Of a stretch of DNA of 64,000 nt, positions 25,228 through 34,139 are shown piece after piece. A model generated the notes under the pieces. That model saw nothing but the letters and a program-made list of their open reading frames with translations, had not been told where the DNA came from and did not search any database. How positions within the stretch are numbered: position 1 is the first letter of the stretch; each line of letters starts with the position of its first letter. The position numbers and the translations under genes were made by a program. The stretch is from JAVBLQ01 sp031553435 (GTDB lineage Bacteria > Bacteroidota > Bacteroidia > Bacteroidales > Azobacteroidaceae), in NCBI GenBank assembly GCA_031553435.1, contig JAVBLQ010000003.1, forward strand, positions 24,534-88,533. The letters are read 5' to 3'.

Positions 25228-25366
25228 CAATTGAAAATGGAGAATTGAAAATGGAAAATGAATTTTTTAAGAATTAATTTTTTAACTTTGCAAGCTTCAT
25301 AATCAGTGGAGAATTGAAAATATTCAGTAACTGTCATTTTCAATTTTCAATTCTTCATTTTCAATT
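25228..25366. repeat. Long interrupted inverted repeat between panB and pgk
   Basis: Arms of ATTGAAAATGG units at 25228-25264 and 25308-25322 face the complementary arm at 25334-25366. The pgk -7 box (25283-25290) sits in the interval between the arms. The right arm would be in the 5' leader of the pgk mRNA. Confidence 0.7.
25283..25290 (+). promoter_or_regulatory. -7 box of pgk
   Basis: TAACTTTG, giving a leader of about 95 bases that contains an inverted repeat. Confidence 0.5.
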
Positions 25367-25392
25367 AAATTTTACACATAAAATATAAAATT

Positions 25393-26655
25393 ATGCAAAC
25401 AATTGACAAATTTAATTTCTCAGGGAAAAAAGCCTTTGTAAGAGTTGATTTCAATGTGCCTTTGGATGAAAATTTCAACATTACTGACGACACCCGCATT
25501 CGTGCAGCATTGCCCACATTGAAAAAAATTATGAATGACGGAGGTTCGCTAATTATTGGTTCACATTTAGGACGTCCTAAAGGTCCGACAGATAAATATT
25601 CTTTGAAACATATTCTTTCCCATGTATCTAAATTATTAGGAGTCGATGTTCAGTTTGCTGATGATTGTGTCGGACAACAAGCCATTGAAAAATCAGCTGC
25701 ATTGAAACCGGGACAAGTTTTATTGCTCGAAAATCTTCGTTTCTATGCTGAAGAAGAAGGAAAACCAAGAGGTTTGGCTGACGATGCTTCCGAAGAAGAA
25801 AAAGCTGCCGCTAAAAAAATAATTAAAGAGAGTCAAAAAGAATTTACCAAAAAATTAGCTTCATACGCCAATGTTTATGTAAACGATGCTTTCGGAACTG
25901 CTCACCGCGCGCACGCTTCTACAGCTTTGATAGCTGATTATTTCGATGCAGACCACAAACTGTTTGGTTATCTGATGCAAAACGAAATCGATGCCGTGGA
26001 AAAAGTAATGAAAGACACAGCCCGTCCTTTCACTGCTATCATGGGAGGATCTAAAGTGTCATCCAAAATAGAAATCATAGAAAACTTATTAACCAAAGTT
26101 GATAATCTGATTATTGCCGGTGGAATGACTTATACTTTCACCAAAGCATTAGGCGGAAAAATCGGAATTTCTATTTGTGAAGATGACAAGCTGGATTTGG
26201 CTCTTGAATTGATAGAAAAAGCTAAAGCTAACAATGTTAATCTAGTCTTAGCCGTAGATGCTAAAATAGCAGATGCATTCAGTAATGATGCAAATACTCA
26301 GTTCGTACCCGTCGATCAAATTCCTGATAATTGGGAAGGTCTGGATATCGGCCCGAAAACCGAAGAAATTTTTGCCGATGTGATCAAAAAATCAAAAACC
26401 ATCCTTTGGAATGGTCCTACAGGAGTATTCGAATTCGAAAACTTCACACACGGATCAAAAGCAGTCGGTGATGCAATCGTAGAAGCAACCAAAAATGGAG
26501 CGTTCTCTCTTGTTGGTGGCGGCGATTCTGTTTCTTGTGTCAACAAATTCGGAATAGCAGATAAAATGTCATACGTATCTACCGGTGGCGGCGCCCTCCT
26601 TGAATTTATCGAGGGACGTGAACTTCCGGGAATTAAAGCGATCAGAGGATACTAA
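25393..26655 (+). CDS. pgk: Phosphoglycerate kinase
   Basis: Glycolytic enzyme moving the acyl phosphate of 1,3-bisphosphoglycerate to ADP, cytoplasmic. 420 residues, slightly longer than usual because of an acidic insert (LADDASEEEKAAAKKIIKES) near residue 125, common in Bacteroidales. Substrate motifs: VRVDFNVPLDENFNITDDTRI, GSHLGRPKGP, and AFGTAHRAHAS. Nucleotide motifs: GGSKVSSKIEII, NGPTGVFEFENF, and the C-terminal GGGDSVSC with STGGGALLEF. All key residues are present. It is preceded by a repeat-rich leader and followed by an 18-bp hairpin. Confidence 0.97.
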   Translation: MQTIDKFNFSGKKAFVRVDFNVPLDENFNITDDTRIRAALPTLKKIMNDGGSLIIGSHLGRPKGPTDKYSLKHILSHVSKLLGVDVQFADDCVGQQAIEKSAALKPGQVLLLENLRFYAEEEGKPRGLADDASEEEKAAAKKIIKESQKEFTKKLASYANVYVNDAFGTAHRAHASTALIADYFDADHKLFGYLMQNEIDAVEKVMKDTARPFTAIMGGSKVSSKIEIIENLLTKVDNLIIAGGMTYTFTKALGGKIGISICEDDKLDLALELIEKAKANNVNLVLAVDAKIADAFSNDANTQFVPVDQIPDNWEGLDIGPKTEEIFADVIKKSKTILWNGPTGVFEFENFTHGSKAVGDAIVEATKNGAFSLVGGGDSVSCVNKFGIADKMSYVSTGGGALLEFIEGRELPGIKAIRGY

Positions 26656-26661
26656 TAAATG

Positions 26662-26732
26662 AAGAGTGAAGAACTAAGAGTGAAAAAATTCAATTGACTC
26701 CGTCGAACGTTGTTTCTTAGTTCTTCACTCTT
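26662..26732. repeat. Hairpin after pgk
   Basis: AAGAGTGAAGAACTAAGA (26662-26679) pairs perfectly with 26715-26732. The 35-base spacer contains CAATTGACTCCGTCGAACGTTG and lacks the conserved loop found at other sites. Confidence 0.8.
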
Positions 26733-26761
26733 AAGTTCTTACTTTTAACAAATTCTTATTT

Positions 26762-27769
26762 ATGAAAAAAATAGTTTTTATTGCAATCCTTTTTATTTTT
26801 TCCCTACAAATATACTCGCAATCCAACTTCCGCGTTATGTTTTATAATGTAGAAAATCTCTTTGATTATGAACATGATGAAGGAAAAGATGACAAAGAAT
26901 TTTTGCCCGACGGACAACGTCATTGGACAAAAGGCCGTTATCAAAACAAATTGAATAACATCGCCAAGGTAATTACCTCTATTGGTGAATGGTCTTCTCC
27001 CGCTATTGTCGGATTATGTGAAGTCGAGAACGAAAAAGTGATGACCGGTCTGACCAAATATTCTCCTTTAAAATCCCAGAAATATCGCTATGTAATGACT
27101 GAGTCTGATGATGCCAGAGGTGTGGATGTCGCTTTGATGTATCAACCGGATCAATTTCGATATATCGGTCATCATGCTTACCGGGTTTCATTTAAGACAA
27201 GAGATATTTTGCACGTTACAGGAAAAATACTGAGTGGAGATACCCTGGACATATTTGTCTGTCATTTTCCTTCCAGAAGAAACGGAGAAAAAGAATCCGA
27301 ATCCCGGAGAATTGAAGTAGCTCAATTGGTTAAAGTCAAATCAGACAGCATTATGCGCACTCGCAAAAAAGCCAACATCATCATTATGGGCGATTTTAAC
27401 GATGAACCATCCAATAAAAGCATGTCTGTTGTTTTGAATGCGCGATCATTTTCTCAACCTGTCCAACCACGCCAACTATATAATTTGATGTTTTCTTTTG
27501 AAAAAATTGAAAATAAAGGTTCTTACAAATATCGGGATACATGGAATATGCTGGATCAAATCATCATTTCAGGAAATATTTTTAATCAAAAGACATTCAA
27601 AGTGTTACCGGAAACTACGGAAATATTTTATCGCAATTTTCTTTTAACCGAAGATAAAACCAATGGAGGCAAACGCCCAAAAAAAACATTTTCAGGAATG
27701 AAACACGAAGGAGGTTTTAGTGATCATCTGCCTGTTTTTGTAGATTTTTTTATATCTTCGCCCCAATAA
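26762..27769 (+). CDS. Exported endonuclease/exonuclease/phosphatase-fold protein
   Basis: 335-residue protein with a signal peptide (MKKIVFIAILFIFSLQIYSQ), so it acts outside the cytoplasm. It has the EEP fold: FYNVENLFD near residue 28 with the metal-binding Asn/Glu, CEVENEKV near 87 with the metal-binding Glu, the IIMGDFNDEPS motif near 205 and the terminal SDHLPVFV with the catalytic His. This family includes DNases, sphingomyelinases and phosphatases; the substrate is not decided by sequence. It follows pgk after a hairpin and is 8 bases from the next frame, so it is probably co-transcribed with the M23 gene. Confidence 0.85.
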   Translation: MKKIVFIAILFIFSLQIYSQSNFRVMFYNVENLFDYEHDEGKDDKEFLPDGQRHWTKGRYQNKLNNIAKVITSIGEWSSPAIVGLCEVENEKVMTGLTKYSPLKSQKYRYVMTESDDARGVDVALMYQPDQFRYIGHHAYRVSFKTRDILHVTGKILSGDTLDIFVCHFPSRRNGEKESESRRIEVAQLVKVKSDSIMRTRKKANIIIMGDFNDEPSNKSMSVVLNARSFSQPVQPRQLYNLMFSFEKIENKGSYKYRDTWNMLDQIIISGNIFNQKTFKVLPETTEIFYRNFLLTEDKTNGGKRPKKTFSGMKHEGGFSDHLPVFVDFFISSPQ

Positions 27770-27791
27770 CGGATAATTGAAAAAACTTTTG

Positions 27792-29468
27792 ATGAAAAAA
27801 ATTTTTATTCTAACCCTATTTGCAATTAACATTATCTCATCGGTTTATTCTCAGGACTATGTAGCTCCGATGGATATTCCACTTTATTTGAGCGCCAATT
27901 TCGGAGAATTGAGAAATAATCATTTTCACTCCGGTATAGATTTTAAAACACAGCAAATTACAGGAATTCCTGTCAAGTCGATAAAAGACGGATATGTTTC
28001 AAGAATATCAGTCAGCCCCGTCGGATACGGTAGAGCGCTTTATATAGATCATCCTGATGGTACAACTTCCGTATATGGCCACCTGGATAGATTTGCTAAG
28101 CAAATAGAATTTTTTGTTCTGGATAGTCAATATATAAAAGAATCTTTTTCCGTAGATATGAACATCCTTATCGGACTTTTGCCCGTGAAAAAAGGAGAAA
28201 TCGTGGCATATTCCGGAAACACAGGCAGCTCGGGAGGCCCTCACTTACATTTTGAAATAAGAGAAACAAAAACGAGCACTCCGATAGACCCATTGCCATT
28301 ATTCAAACACGAAATAAGCGACAATCGTGATCCTCAAGTCCAGGCATTCATGATATATCCGCAATTAGGAAAAGGAATTGTTAATGGAAAGATAACTAAA
28401 GAAGCAATATCAATAAAAACTGACAAAAAAACAGGAAAGAAAAATATTTTACCGGCAATTAACGCTTGGGGAACCATAGGCATCGGAATCAAAGCCTATG
28501 ATTATATGAACAAAACCACCAATAATTACGGTGTAAAAGAAATAAAAATGACTGTTGATAATCGGGTTGTTTTTCACACATCTATGGAGAAGTTCGATTT
28601 TTCGGAAACCCGATTCATCAACAGTTTTATTGATTGGAACGAATGGGACTCTAAAAAAGTATTCTACATGAAATCTTTCATTGAGCCTGGAAATCGTCTA
28701 AATATTTACAAGACAAAAACAGACGGTTTGATTACGATAGACCAGGAAAAAGTATATCAGATTACTTATACTTTGAAAGATTCATACAACAACACAACTA
28801 CCTTTTCATTTGATATTCAGGGGAAAAAACAAGTTATTCCATATCATATTCCCGACGGAATATTATTTGCTTACAACAAGAAAAACGAGTTCAATAATGA
28901 TCGCGTTAAATTAACAATTCCGAAAGATAATTTATATACCGATATTTATTTCAACTACTCTTCGGTGAAAAATTATACTGAATACGCATCATTACACAAA
29001 CTGAATAAACAACAGCCATTACATTCATACTGTCCTCTGAGCATTACAATCGATAACGATTCATATCCAGATAAACAAAAATATGGAATTATCTTTGTAG
29101 GTGATAAAAAAGATTCATGGATCGGCGGTAAATACAATGCCGGTAGAATTTCTACAGGCATAAGAATGTTGGGTAATTATTCTGTTACTGTCGATACGAT
29201 TCCACCGGTAATCACTGAAGTTACTCCCAATTTATGGGCTAAAAACAACAAAATATCATTCAAAATAAAAGATGATTTGAGTGGAATAAATAAATGGCAT
29301 GCGACATTAGACGGGAGCTTTGTTCTCTTCGAATATGATGCCAAAACTTCTTCTTTATTCTGCAAATACGATTCCAAAAGGATGGAATTAGGAACAAAAA
29401 AATTTGAATTATGGGTAGAAGATGATTGTGGAAACAGGACTACATATAAAAAAACAATCACTTGGTGA
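27792..29468 (+). CDS. M23-family metallopeptidase, exported
   Basis: Putative peptidoglycan endopeptidase of 558 residues. Start at the ATG at 27792, giving the signal peptide MKKIFILTLFAINIISSVYS; an in-frame TTG at 27777 would spoil it. The peptidase domain covers about residues 30-165: first zinc ligands in NHFHSGIDFK, then YGRALYIDHPDGTTSVYGHL, and GGPHLHFEIRE with the final zinc His pair. All ligands are present. The remaining 390 residues are beta-rich repeats of unknown fold, ending with Ig-like sequence (VTVDTIPPVITEV). This long C-terminal part is usual in Bacteroidota M23 proteins. It ends 17 bases from a convergent gene. Confidence 0.88.
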   Translation: MKKIFILTLFAINIISSVYSQDYVAPMDIPLYLSANFGELRNNHFHSGIDFKTQQITGIPVKSIKDGYVSRISVSPVGYGRALYIDHPDGTTSVYGHLDRFAKQIEFFVLDSQYIKESFSVDMNILIGLLPVKKGEIVAYSGNTGSSGGPHLHFEIRETKTSTPIDPLPLFKHEISDNRDPQVQAFMIYPQLGKGIVNGKITKEAISIKTDKKTGKKNILPAINAWGTIGIGIKAYDYMNKTTNNYGVKEIKMTVDNRVVFHTSMEKFDFSETRFINSFIDWNEWDSKKVFYMKSFIEPGNRLNIYKTKTDGLITIDQEKVYQITYTLKDSYNNTTTFSFDIQGKKQVIPYHIPDGILFAYNKKNEFNNDRVKLTIPKDNLYTDIYFNYSSVKNYTEYASLHKLNKQQPLHSYCPLSITIDNDSYPDKQKYGIIFVGDKKDSWIGGKYNAGRISTGIRMLGNYSVTVDTIPPVITEVTPNLWAKNNKISFKIKDDLSGINKWHATLDGSFVLFEYDAKTSSLFCKYDSKRMELGTKKFELWVEDDCGNRTTYKKTITW

Positions 29469-29484
29469 TTAACTGTTTCACCAT

Positions 29485-30318
29485 TCACGATTTTTCCGTC
29501 AAATACTTCCAAAATCGTTTGGGCATGTGTTGTCTTTGTAATTTAAGGTTTTTACGCTCTTTGATTGAAGCTGATTTGAAATATTGCTTCCAAAGTTCCT
29601 GAAAATCAATCTCATCAGCATCTAATTGGTCTTCTGCAAGTCGTCCGGTATGGATGTTGACCTGAAGGTTTTCGAAATAAACTTCTTCTGTTTTTTTCAG
29701 ATCATAGAATAAAGCATATTTTCTCTTCACATCGTAAATCAGCCATTGCTGATCTGCAAAACGATCTTCAAAAAAAGGTGCGGAAAGAGGTAAAACATTG
29801 TACATAGGTTCTATACAAGCAAAAAAGATCCCATCTGATGTTTTCTGAAAACGAATAAATTGCCGCATTTTTTCTTCTTCTTTTTGCACCTTTCTATAAA
29901 TTTTTGAAAGCGCCAATACATCCGGATCTGCAAAATTTAATTCTATACTTTTTTGTGCGACAAATGCTTTTTGAATATAATTGAAAATATGCATTTCAAC
30001 ATCTTCCATTTCGGACAAAAAACATATGAATAACATTTCCAAAGCTGATTTGGAAAGTTTGGTTCTTAATCCGTTCAGCACTCTTCCGGATTTTTCATCA
30101 TCGGTTATCACTGTAAATGTATCAGTAAAAAGAGGGATGGTTGTATTCGGAGTAACAATTTTTTCTGGGAATTGTTTGCGGTTGTAAGCATCGAAAACGG
30201 CGGTTAACAAACCTTCAAAGGTATTGTCGTAGATGAAGAAAGTGGATACCCTAACAGGCTTTTGAATCTTGTTAGGATATTGATCCGAGTCAAAATTGTA
30301 TTTCCAATTGTCTGTCAT
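29485..30318 (-). CDS. TIGR03915-family protein (DUF4130), partner of a radical SAM protein
   Basis: 277-residue cytoplasmic protein of the TIGR03915 family, annotated elsewhere as a putative DNA metabolism protein and nearly always adjacent to a TIGR03916 radical SAM gene, as here. Visible features: STFFIYDNTFEGLLTAVFDAY at the start, MRQFIRFQKTSDGIFFACIEP in the middle, and FFEDRFADQQWLIYDVKRKYALFYD. The terminal segment DFQELWKQYFKSASIKERKNLKLQRQHMPKRFWKYL is strongly basic and could contact nucleic acid. The start of this gene lies within the last codons of the radical SAM gene (29-base overlap), which implies coupled translation. Function not established. Confidence 0.85.
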   Translation of the reverse strand: MTDNWKYNFDSDQYPNKIQKPVRVSTFFIYDNTFEGLLTAVFDAYNRKQFPEKIVTPNTTIPLFTDTFTVITDDEKSGRVLNGLRTKLSKSALEMLFICFLSEMEDVEMHIFNYIQKAFVAQKSIELNFADPDVLALSKIYRKVQKEEEKMRQFIRFQKTSDGIFFACIEPMYNVLPLSAPFFEDRFADQQWLIYDVKRKYALFYDLKKTEEVYFENLQVNIHTGRLAEDQLDADEIDFQELWKQYFKSASIKERKNLKLQRQHMPKRFWKYLTEKS

Positions 30319-31546
30319 CCTTTTTCTTTTTAGCAGGCTTATCTGTCAAAATTTTTCTGATATATTCCGGACGAGTATCTTGTACGGTAAAGGCAGATAA
30401 TTCGTTGCAGGTAATAAAATACCGGGCACGTTTCAGCACTACTCCCATTTTTTTCAAATGTTCGGAAGTCAATCGTCCATAACGACGGGATGAAACAATC
30501 AATTGCGCTGATTTAACTCCTACTCCGGGAATACGCAAAATCAATTCATAATCAGCCGTATTGATATCTACGGGAAAAAGTTCCGGGTGACGTAGAGCAT
30601 AGGCTAATTTAGGATCTATATCCAAATCCAGATCCGGATGAGTATCATCTACTATTTCATCCACTTTGAATTGATAAAAACGCATCAACCAATCGGCCTG
30701 ATACAAACGATTTTCCCTGACCAAGGGAGGAGTTGTCAATGCCGGTAATCTTTTATCATTTTCATTGATAGGAATATAGCCAGAATAATACACCCTTTTC
30801 ATTGCCGGACGCTGATACATGGCGGATGCCAGATTCAATATTTGCTTGTCACTTTCAGGAGTCGCACCGATAACCATTTGTGTGCTTTGTCCGGCAGGAG
30901 CAAAACGCGGAGCGTGACGATATTTTTTTCGTTCTTCTTTACTTTCCAAAAAGCCTTGCTGGATGTAGTGCATCGGCTTGAAAACACTTTGATAATCTTT
31001 TTCCGGAGCTAACAATTTAAGACTTTGCTCTGTGGGAATTTCAATATTCACACTTAAACGATCTGCATATAAACCGGCTTCGGCAACCAACTCCCTGCTT
31101 GCTCCCGGAATACTTTTCAAATGAATGTAACCATTATAGCGTTGGACCAGCCTCAAATCTTTGGCAACTCTGACTATCCTCTCCATCGTATAATCAGGAT
31201 TACGGACAACACCGGAACTCAGAAAAAGACCTTCGATGTAATTTCTTCTGTAAAATTCTATGGTCAACTCAACTAATTCGGAAACACTGAATGTTGCTCT
31301 CGGCACATCATTACTTCTCCTGTTTACACAGTAGGCGCAATCATATATACAATGATTGGTCAGCATAATTTTAAGCAAAGAAACACAGCGCCCATCTTCT
31401 GTAAAACTATGACAGATCCCCCACCCTGCGGCCGAACCCAAAGATTTACCTGAGTTTTTCCGAGAAGTACCACTAGATGCGCAGGAAACATCGTACTTCG
31501 CAGCTTCTGCCAGTGTTTTTAGTTTGTCGAAAATCTGAGGGTTCAT
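30290..31546 (-). CDS. Putative DNA modification/repair radical SAM protein (TIGR03916)
   Basis: 418-residue cytoplasmic enzyme. The radical SAM cluster motif is CIYDCAYC near residue 70, with NRRSNDVPRATFS after it. The GASRELVAEAGLYADRLSVNIEIPTEQSLKLLAPEK region continues the partial TIM barrel. Near residue 345 there is a helix-hairpin-helix (LILRIPGVGVKSAQLIVSSRR), a non-specific DNA-binding element. The tail is lysine rich (KPAKKKKDDRQ). The combination suggests radical chemistry on DNA, as in spore photoproduct lyase, but the substrate is unknown. Overlaps its partner gene by 29 bases. No promoter is obvious; a GTTACRR hairpin separates it from the lrp gene upstream. Confidence 0.88.
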   Translation of the reverse strand: MNPQIFDKLKTLAEAAKYDVSCASSGTSRKNSGKSLGSAAGWGICHSFTEDGRCVSLLKIMLTNHCIYDCAYCVNRRSNDVPRATFSVSELVELTIEFYRRNYIEGLFLSSGVVRNPDYTMERIVRVAKDLRLVQRYNGYIHLKSIPGASRELVAEAGLYADRLSVNIEIPTEQSLKLLAPEKDYQSVFKPMHYIQQGFLESKEERKKYRHAPRFAPAGQSTQMVIGATPESDKQILNLASAMYQRPAMKRVYYSGYIPINENDKRLPALTTPPLVRENRLYQADWLMRFYQFKVDEIVDDTHPDLDLDIDPKLAYALRHPELFPVDINTADYELILRIPGVGVKSAQLIVSSRRYGRLTSEHLKKMGVVLKRARYFITCNELSAFTVQDTRPEYIRKILTDKPAKKKKDDRQLEIQF

Positions 31547-31561
31547 GGTGGTGATGGGGTG

Positions 31562-31620
31562 ATTAGTTACGAGTTACAAGTTACGGGTAAATTACTTGTA
31601 ACTCGTAACTCGTAACTAAT
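31562..31620. repeat. Intergenic hairpin built of GTTACRR units
   Basis: ATTAGTTACGAGTTAC at the left end pairs with its complement at the right end (ending 31620), with further GTTACAA/GTTACGA units inside. The lrp stop codon (31616-31618) is in the right arm. Confidence 0.85.
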
Positions 31621-32086
31621 CATTTATAATTTTCACAGGCAATTGCCTTTTAAATGCTTCTTTCAGAGACATCAAAGATTCTGTCCGGGCCAATCCCAAG
31701 GGCTGTAATTTTTGATGAATAATTTCCAACAGATGTTGATTATTGTAAGCGTATAACTTGATAAATATATCATATTGTCCGGTTGTGTAGTGACATTCTA
31801 CGACTTCGGGAATATCTTTCAAAGCATCGACTACTTTAGGAAAATCATTAGGGTCTTTTAAAAATAAACCCATGTAAGAACAGGTTTCGTAGCCTATTTT
31901 TGCATAATCAAGGATATATTCCGAACCTTTGATTACTCCTAAGGCTATAAGTTTCTGGATTCTTTGGTGGATTGCAGCGCCGGAGACTTCGCACACCCTT
32001 GCTACTTCCAGAAAAGGGATTCTGGCATTCTCAGAAATCATTCTCAGAATTTTTTCATCTAACTCGTCTAATTGATGATGTCCCAT
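31616..32086 (-). CDS. Lrp/AsnC-family transcriptional regulator
   Basis: Feast/famine-type regulator of 156 residues from the ATG at 32086, the usual length. The N-terminal helix-turn-helix is LDELDEKILRMISENARIPFLEVARVCEVSGAAIHQRIQKL (family signature, given here in overlapping description as residues 5-45). The C-terminal RAM domain (about 65-150) ends near LGLARTESLMSLKEAFKRQLPV and binds an amino-acid effector in homologues. A -7 box at 32114-32121 shows the longer frame from 32152 is not used. Targets unknown. Confidence 0.88.
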   Translation of the reverse strand: MGHHQLDELDEKILRMISENARIPFLEVARVCEVSGAAIHQRIQKLIALGVIKGSEYILDYAKIGYETCSYMGLFLKDPNDFPKVVDALKDIPEVVECHYTTGQYDIFIKLYAYNNQHLLEIIHQKLQPLGLARTESLMSLKEAFKRQLPVKIIND

Positions 32087-32113
32087 TATGTGTTTTTGAT
32101 TAAAATTTTCATA

Positions 32114-32121
32114 CAAACTTA
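32114..32121 (-). promoter_or_regulatory. -7 box of the lrp-type gene
   Basis: TAAGTTTG on the minus strand, 28 bases before the start codon at 32086. Confidence 0.5.
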
Positions 32122-32142
32122 CGCAAAATTTTGGTTCTAAAT

Positions 32143-32202
32143 ACAAAGACACCTAATTTGTCATTGCGGATTTAACGCAGGATGGCAATCAAGTGTCTTT
32201 GT
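32143..32202 (-). terminator. Hairpin after yidC
   Basis: ACAAAGACAC (32143-32152) pairs with GTGTCTTTGT (32193-32202); an inner ATTGC/GCAAT pair strengthens it. It follows the yidC stop on the minus strand and could end the pyrG-yidC message. There is no long T tract, so termination is only likely. Confidence 0.45.
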
Positions 32203-32216
32203 GTTCTAAAGAATAT

Positions 32217-34124
32217 TTATTTTTTCCCTTTTCTTTGTTGTTGGCGTTGTAATTCCTGTTGTTTTCTTTGAGCTTCTTCCAGTCTGGCCATGAAACCGCC
32301 TTTTTTGACAGGTTTTTTCTTATTTTCTTCCATCTGTGCCAATAATTTATCTTCATTCAGGAAATAACGGAATGCTATTGTTTGAATGATTGTTATCAAC
32401 ATGGAAATGAAATAATAATAGTTCAATCCTGAAGGATAGTTATTCAAAAATACCAACATCATCAAAGGCATCAGATACATCATATACTTCATACCCGGCA
32501 TTTGTTGTTGCCCGGTATTGGTTTGATCCATGTTATATTTGGTGTAGATAATATTCGTTATAGTCATTAACAAACAGAACAAACTGATATGATTTCCAAA
32601 GTATGGCGAGACCAACGGAATATAAGTACTCCAGCTTATAACAGCATCATATGTGGATAAATCTTTTGCCCAAAGGAAACTTTCATGCCTTAATTCGATA
32701 GCCGAAGGGAAAAACATGAATAAAGCGATCCAGAATGGCATTTGTAAAAGCATCGGCAAACAACCACTCATGGGGTTTGCTCCCGCTTTTCGATAAAATT
32801 CCATTGTTTTTTGCTGACGGGTCATTGCATTTTCCTGTCCGGGATATTTGGCATTGATTTCTTCGACTTGCGGACGAAGCACCCTCATTTTAGCCGACGA
32901 AAGTAATGATTTATAAGTCAGCGGATAAAATAATGCCATTTTAATAAACAATGTGAGCAAAAAGATGGCAATACCCAGGTTTCCACACCAGGAAACAATA
33001 AAATCGAATACCGGCAGGATGACCCATTCATTGACATAACGGAAAACACTGGCTCCCAGCGGAACTAATTTCTCCAGATCAACATCTTTTCCATTGAACA
33101 GCTTTTTATCATATTTCTTAAGTATTTTATAGTCATTAGGTCCAAAATAGTAATAAAAACCTGTTGAAGATGTGTTTTTAGGATCAAAAGCAAAAGAGGT
33201 CATTGTTTTATACTCCTTCAGATATTTGCCGTCATGAAATTTCTTGGATTCGAGTTGAGCAGCTTCGAAATCAGTATTATCTGCAATCAAAACGGTAGAG
33301 AAAAATTGATCTTTGTAAGCAATCCACTTCAATTTACCGGAAGGTGTTTGTTTATCATCTTTGGAGTCACTTAAATTCTCACGATCATCTGCACTATATT
33401 TATAGTTCAGATTGGTATAACGATCTTCAAATTGACGTCCTGTTTCCTGTTGACGGATTTTTTGATTCCATTGCAAGTCCAGAGAACTTGTACTTGGAGA
33501 AAGTACCTGGTCCAATCCCTGTGATTTGATTTCATAACGAAGCATATAATCATTCGGTTCGAGGGTGTAAACAAAATCAAGGAAACGACCCTCTCCTGCA
33601 GATAACTTCATTGTCAACGATTTACCATCTGTAGATACCGATGGTTCAAAAAACATATCTCCTGTATTGATTACACGATTGTTGGCGGTAACCAATGTCA
33701 GTCCGAAAGAAGCTTCATCTTTATCGAAAAGCATTAAAGGCAGGGAATCATAACTTGTATATTCTTTCAACCGGGCAGATATAATTTTTCCTCCTTTATT
33801 GGAAAAAGTTAACTCAACAAGTTCGTTTTCCAATTTGAAAGTTTTTTCCTCTCCCATGCTTGCATTGGCAAATACTCCGTAGGAATCAATAAGCTCCTGA
33901 TTCTTGGCAGAATCGGATTTATTTTCTTCGATTGTTGATTGTTCCGTACTTTTTTGTTGTTCAGCTTTGGCTAGTTCTGCTTGTTGTTGAATATAAGCAA
34001 CCTGAGCAATTGAATCTTGCATTCTTTTCTGGGCGAGTTCTTCGGGGGAGGGCCTGTTTATCCACGTAAAAGTGATTAAAACAAGTCCTATCAAGAGAAA
34101 TCCGATAATCGTATTCTTGTCCAT
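32217..34124 (-). CDS. yidC: Membrane protein insertase YidC
   Basis: Inner-membrane insertase and Sec partner, 635 residues, the long Gram-negative form. TM1 is at the N-terminus (TIIGFLLIGLVLITFTWI), followed by a Gln/Glu-rich linker and the large periplasmic domain (about residues 70-355). The conserved core follows: WCGNLGIAIFLLTLFIKMALFYPLTYKSLLSSAKMRVLRPQ as TM2 and the first cytoplasmic loop, GCLPMLLQMPFWIALFMFF as TM3, and the last helices near YLMPLMMLVFLNNYPSGLNYYYF. The tail is basic (RQQQRKGKK), as needed for ribosome contact. It lies 15 bases after pyrG in one operon, a common Bacteroidota pair. Confidence 0.96.
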   Translation of the reverse strand: MDKNTIIGFLLIGLVLITFTWINRPSPEELAQKRMQDSIAQVAYIQQQAELAKAEQQKSTEQSTIEENKSDSAKNQELIDSYGVFANASMGEEKTFKLENELVELTFSNKGGKIISARLKEYTSYDSLPLMLFDKDEASFGLTLVTANNRVINTGDMFFEPSVSTDGKSLTMKLSAGEGRFLDFVYTLEPNDYMLRYEIKSQGLDQVLSPSTSSLDLQWNQKIRQQETGRQFEDRYTNLNYKYSADDRENLSDSKDDKQTPSGKLKWIAYKDQFFSTVLIADNTDFEAAQLESKKFHDGKYLKEYKTMTSFAFDPKNTSSTGFYYYFGPNDYKILKKYDKKLFNGKDVDLEKLVPLGASVFRYVNEWVILPVFDFIVSWCGNLGIAIFLLTLFIKMALFYPLTYKSLLSSAKMRVLRPQVEEINAKYPGQENAMTRQQKTMEFYRKAGANPMSGCLPMLLQMPFWIALFMFFPSAIELRHESFLWAKDLSTYDAVISWSTYIPLVSPYFGNHISLFCLLMTITNIIYTKYNMDQTNTGQQQMPGMKYMMYLMPLMMLVFLNNYPSGLNYYYFISMLITIIQTIAFRYFLNEDKLLAQMEENKKKPVKKGGFMARLEEAQRKQQELQRQQQRKGKK

Positions 34125-34139
34125 TTCGTGTATTTATAT

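Noticed and set aside
25182..25343. N-terminal extension of panB
   Set aside because: It translates intergenic repeat DNA (FIFHFQFSIFN) and passes through the panB -7 box. PanB normally starts near MSTYSETNRK.
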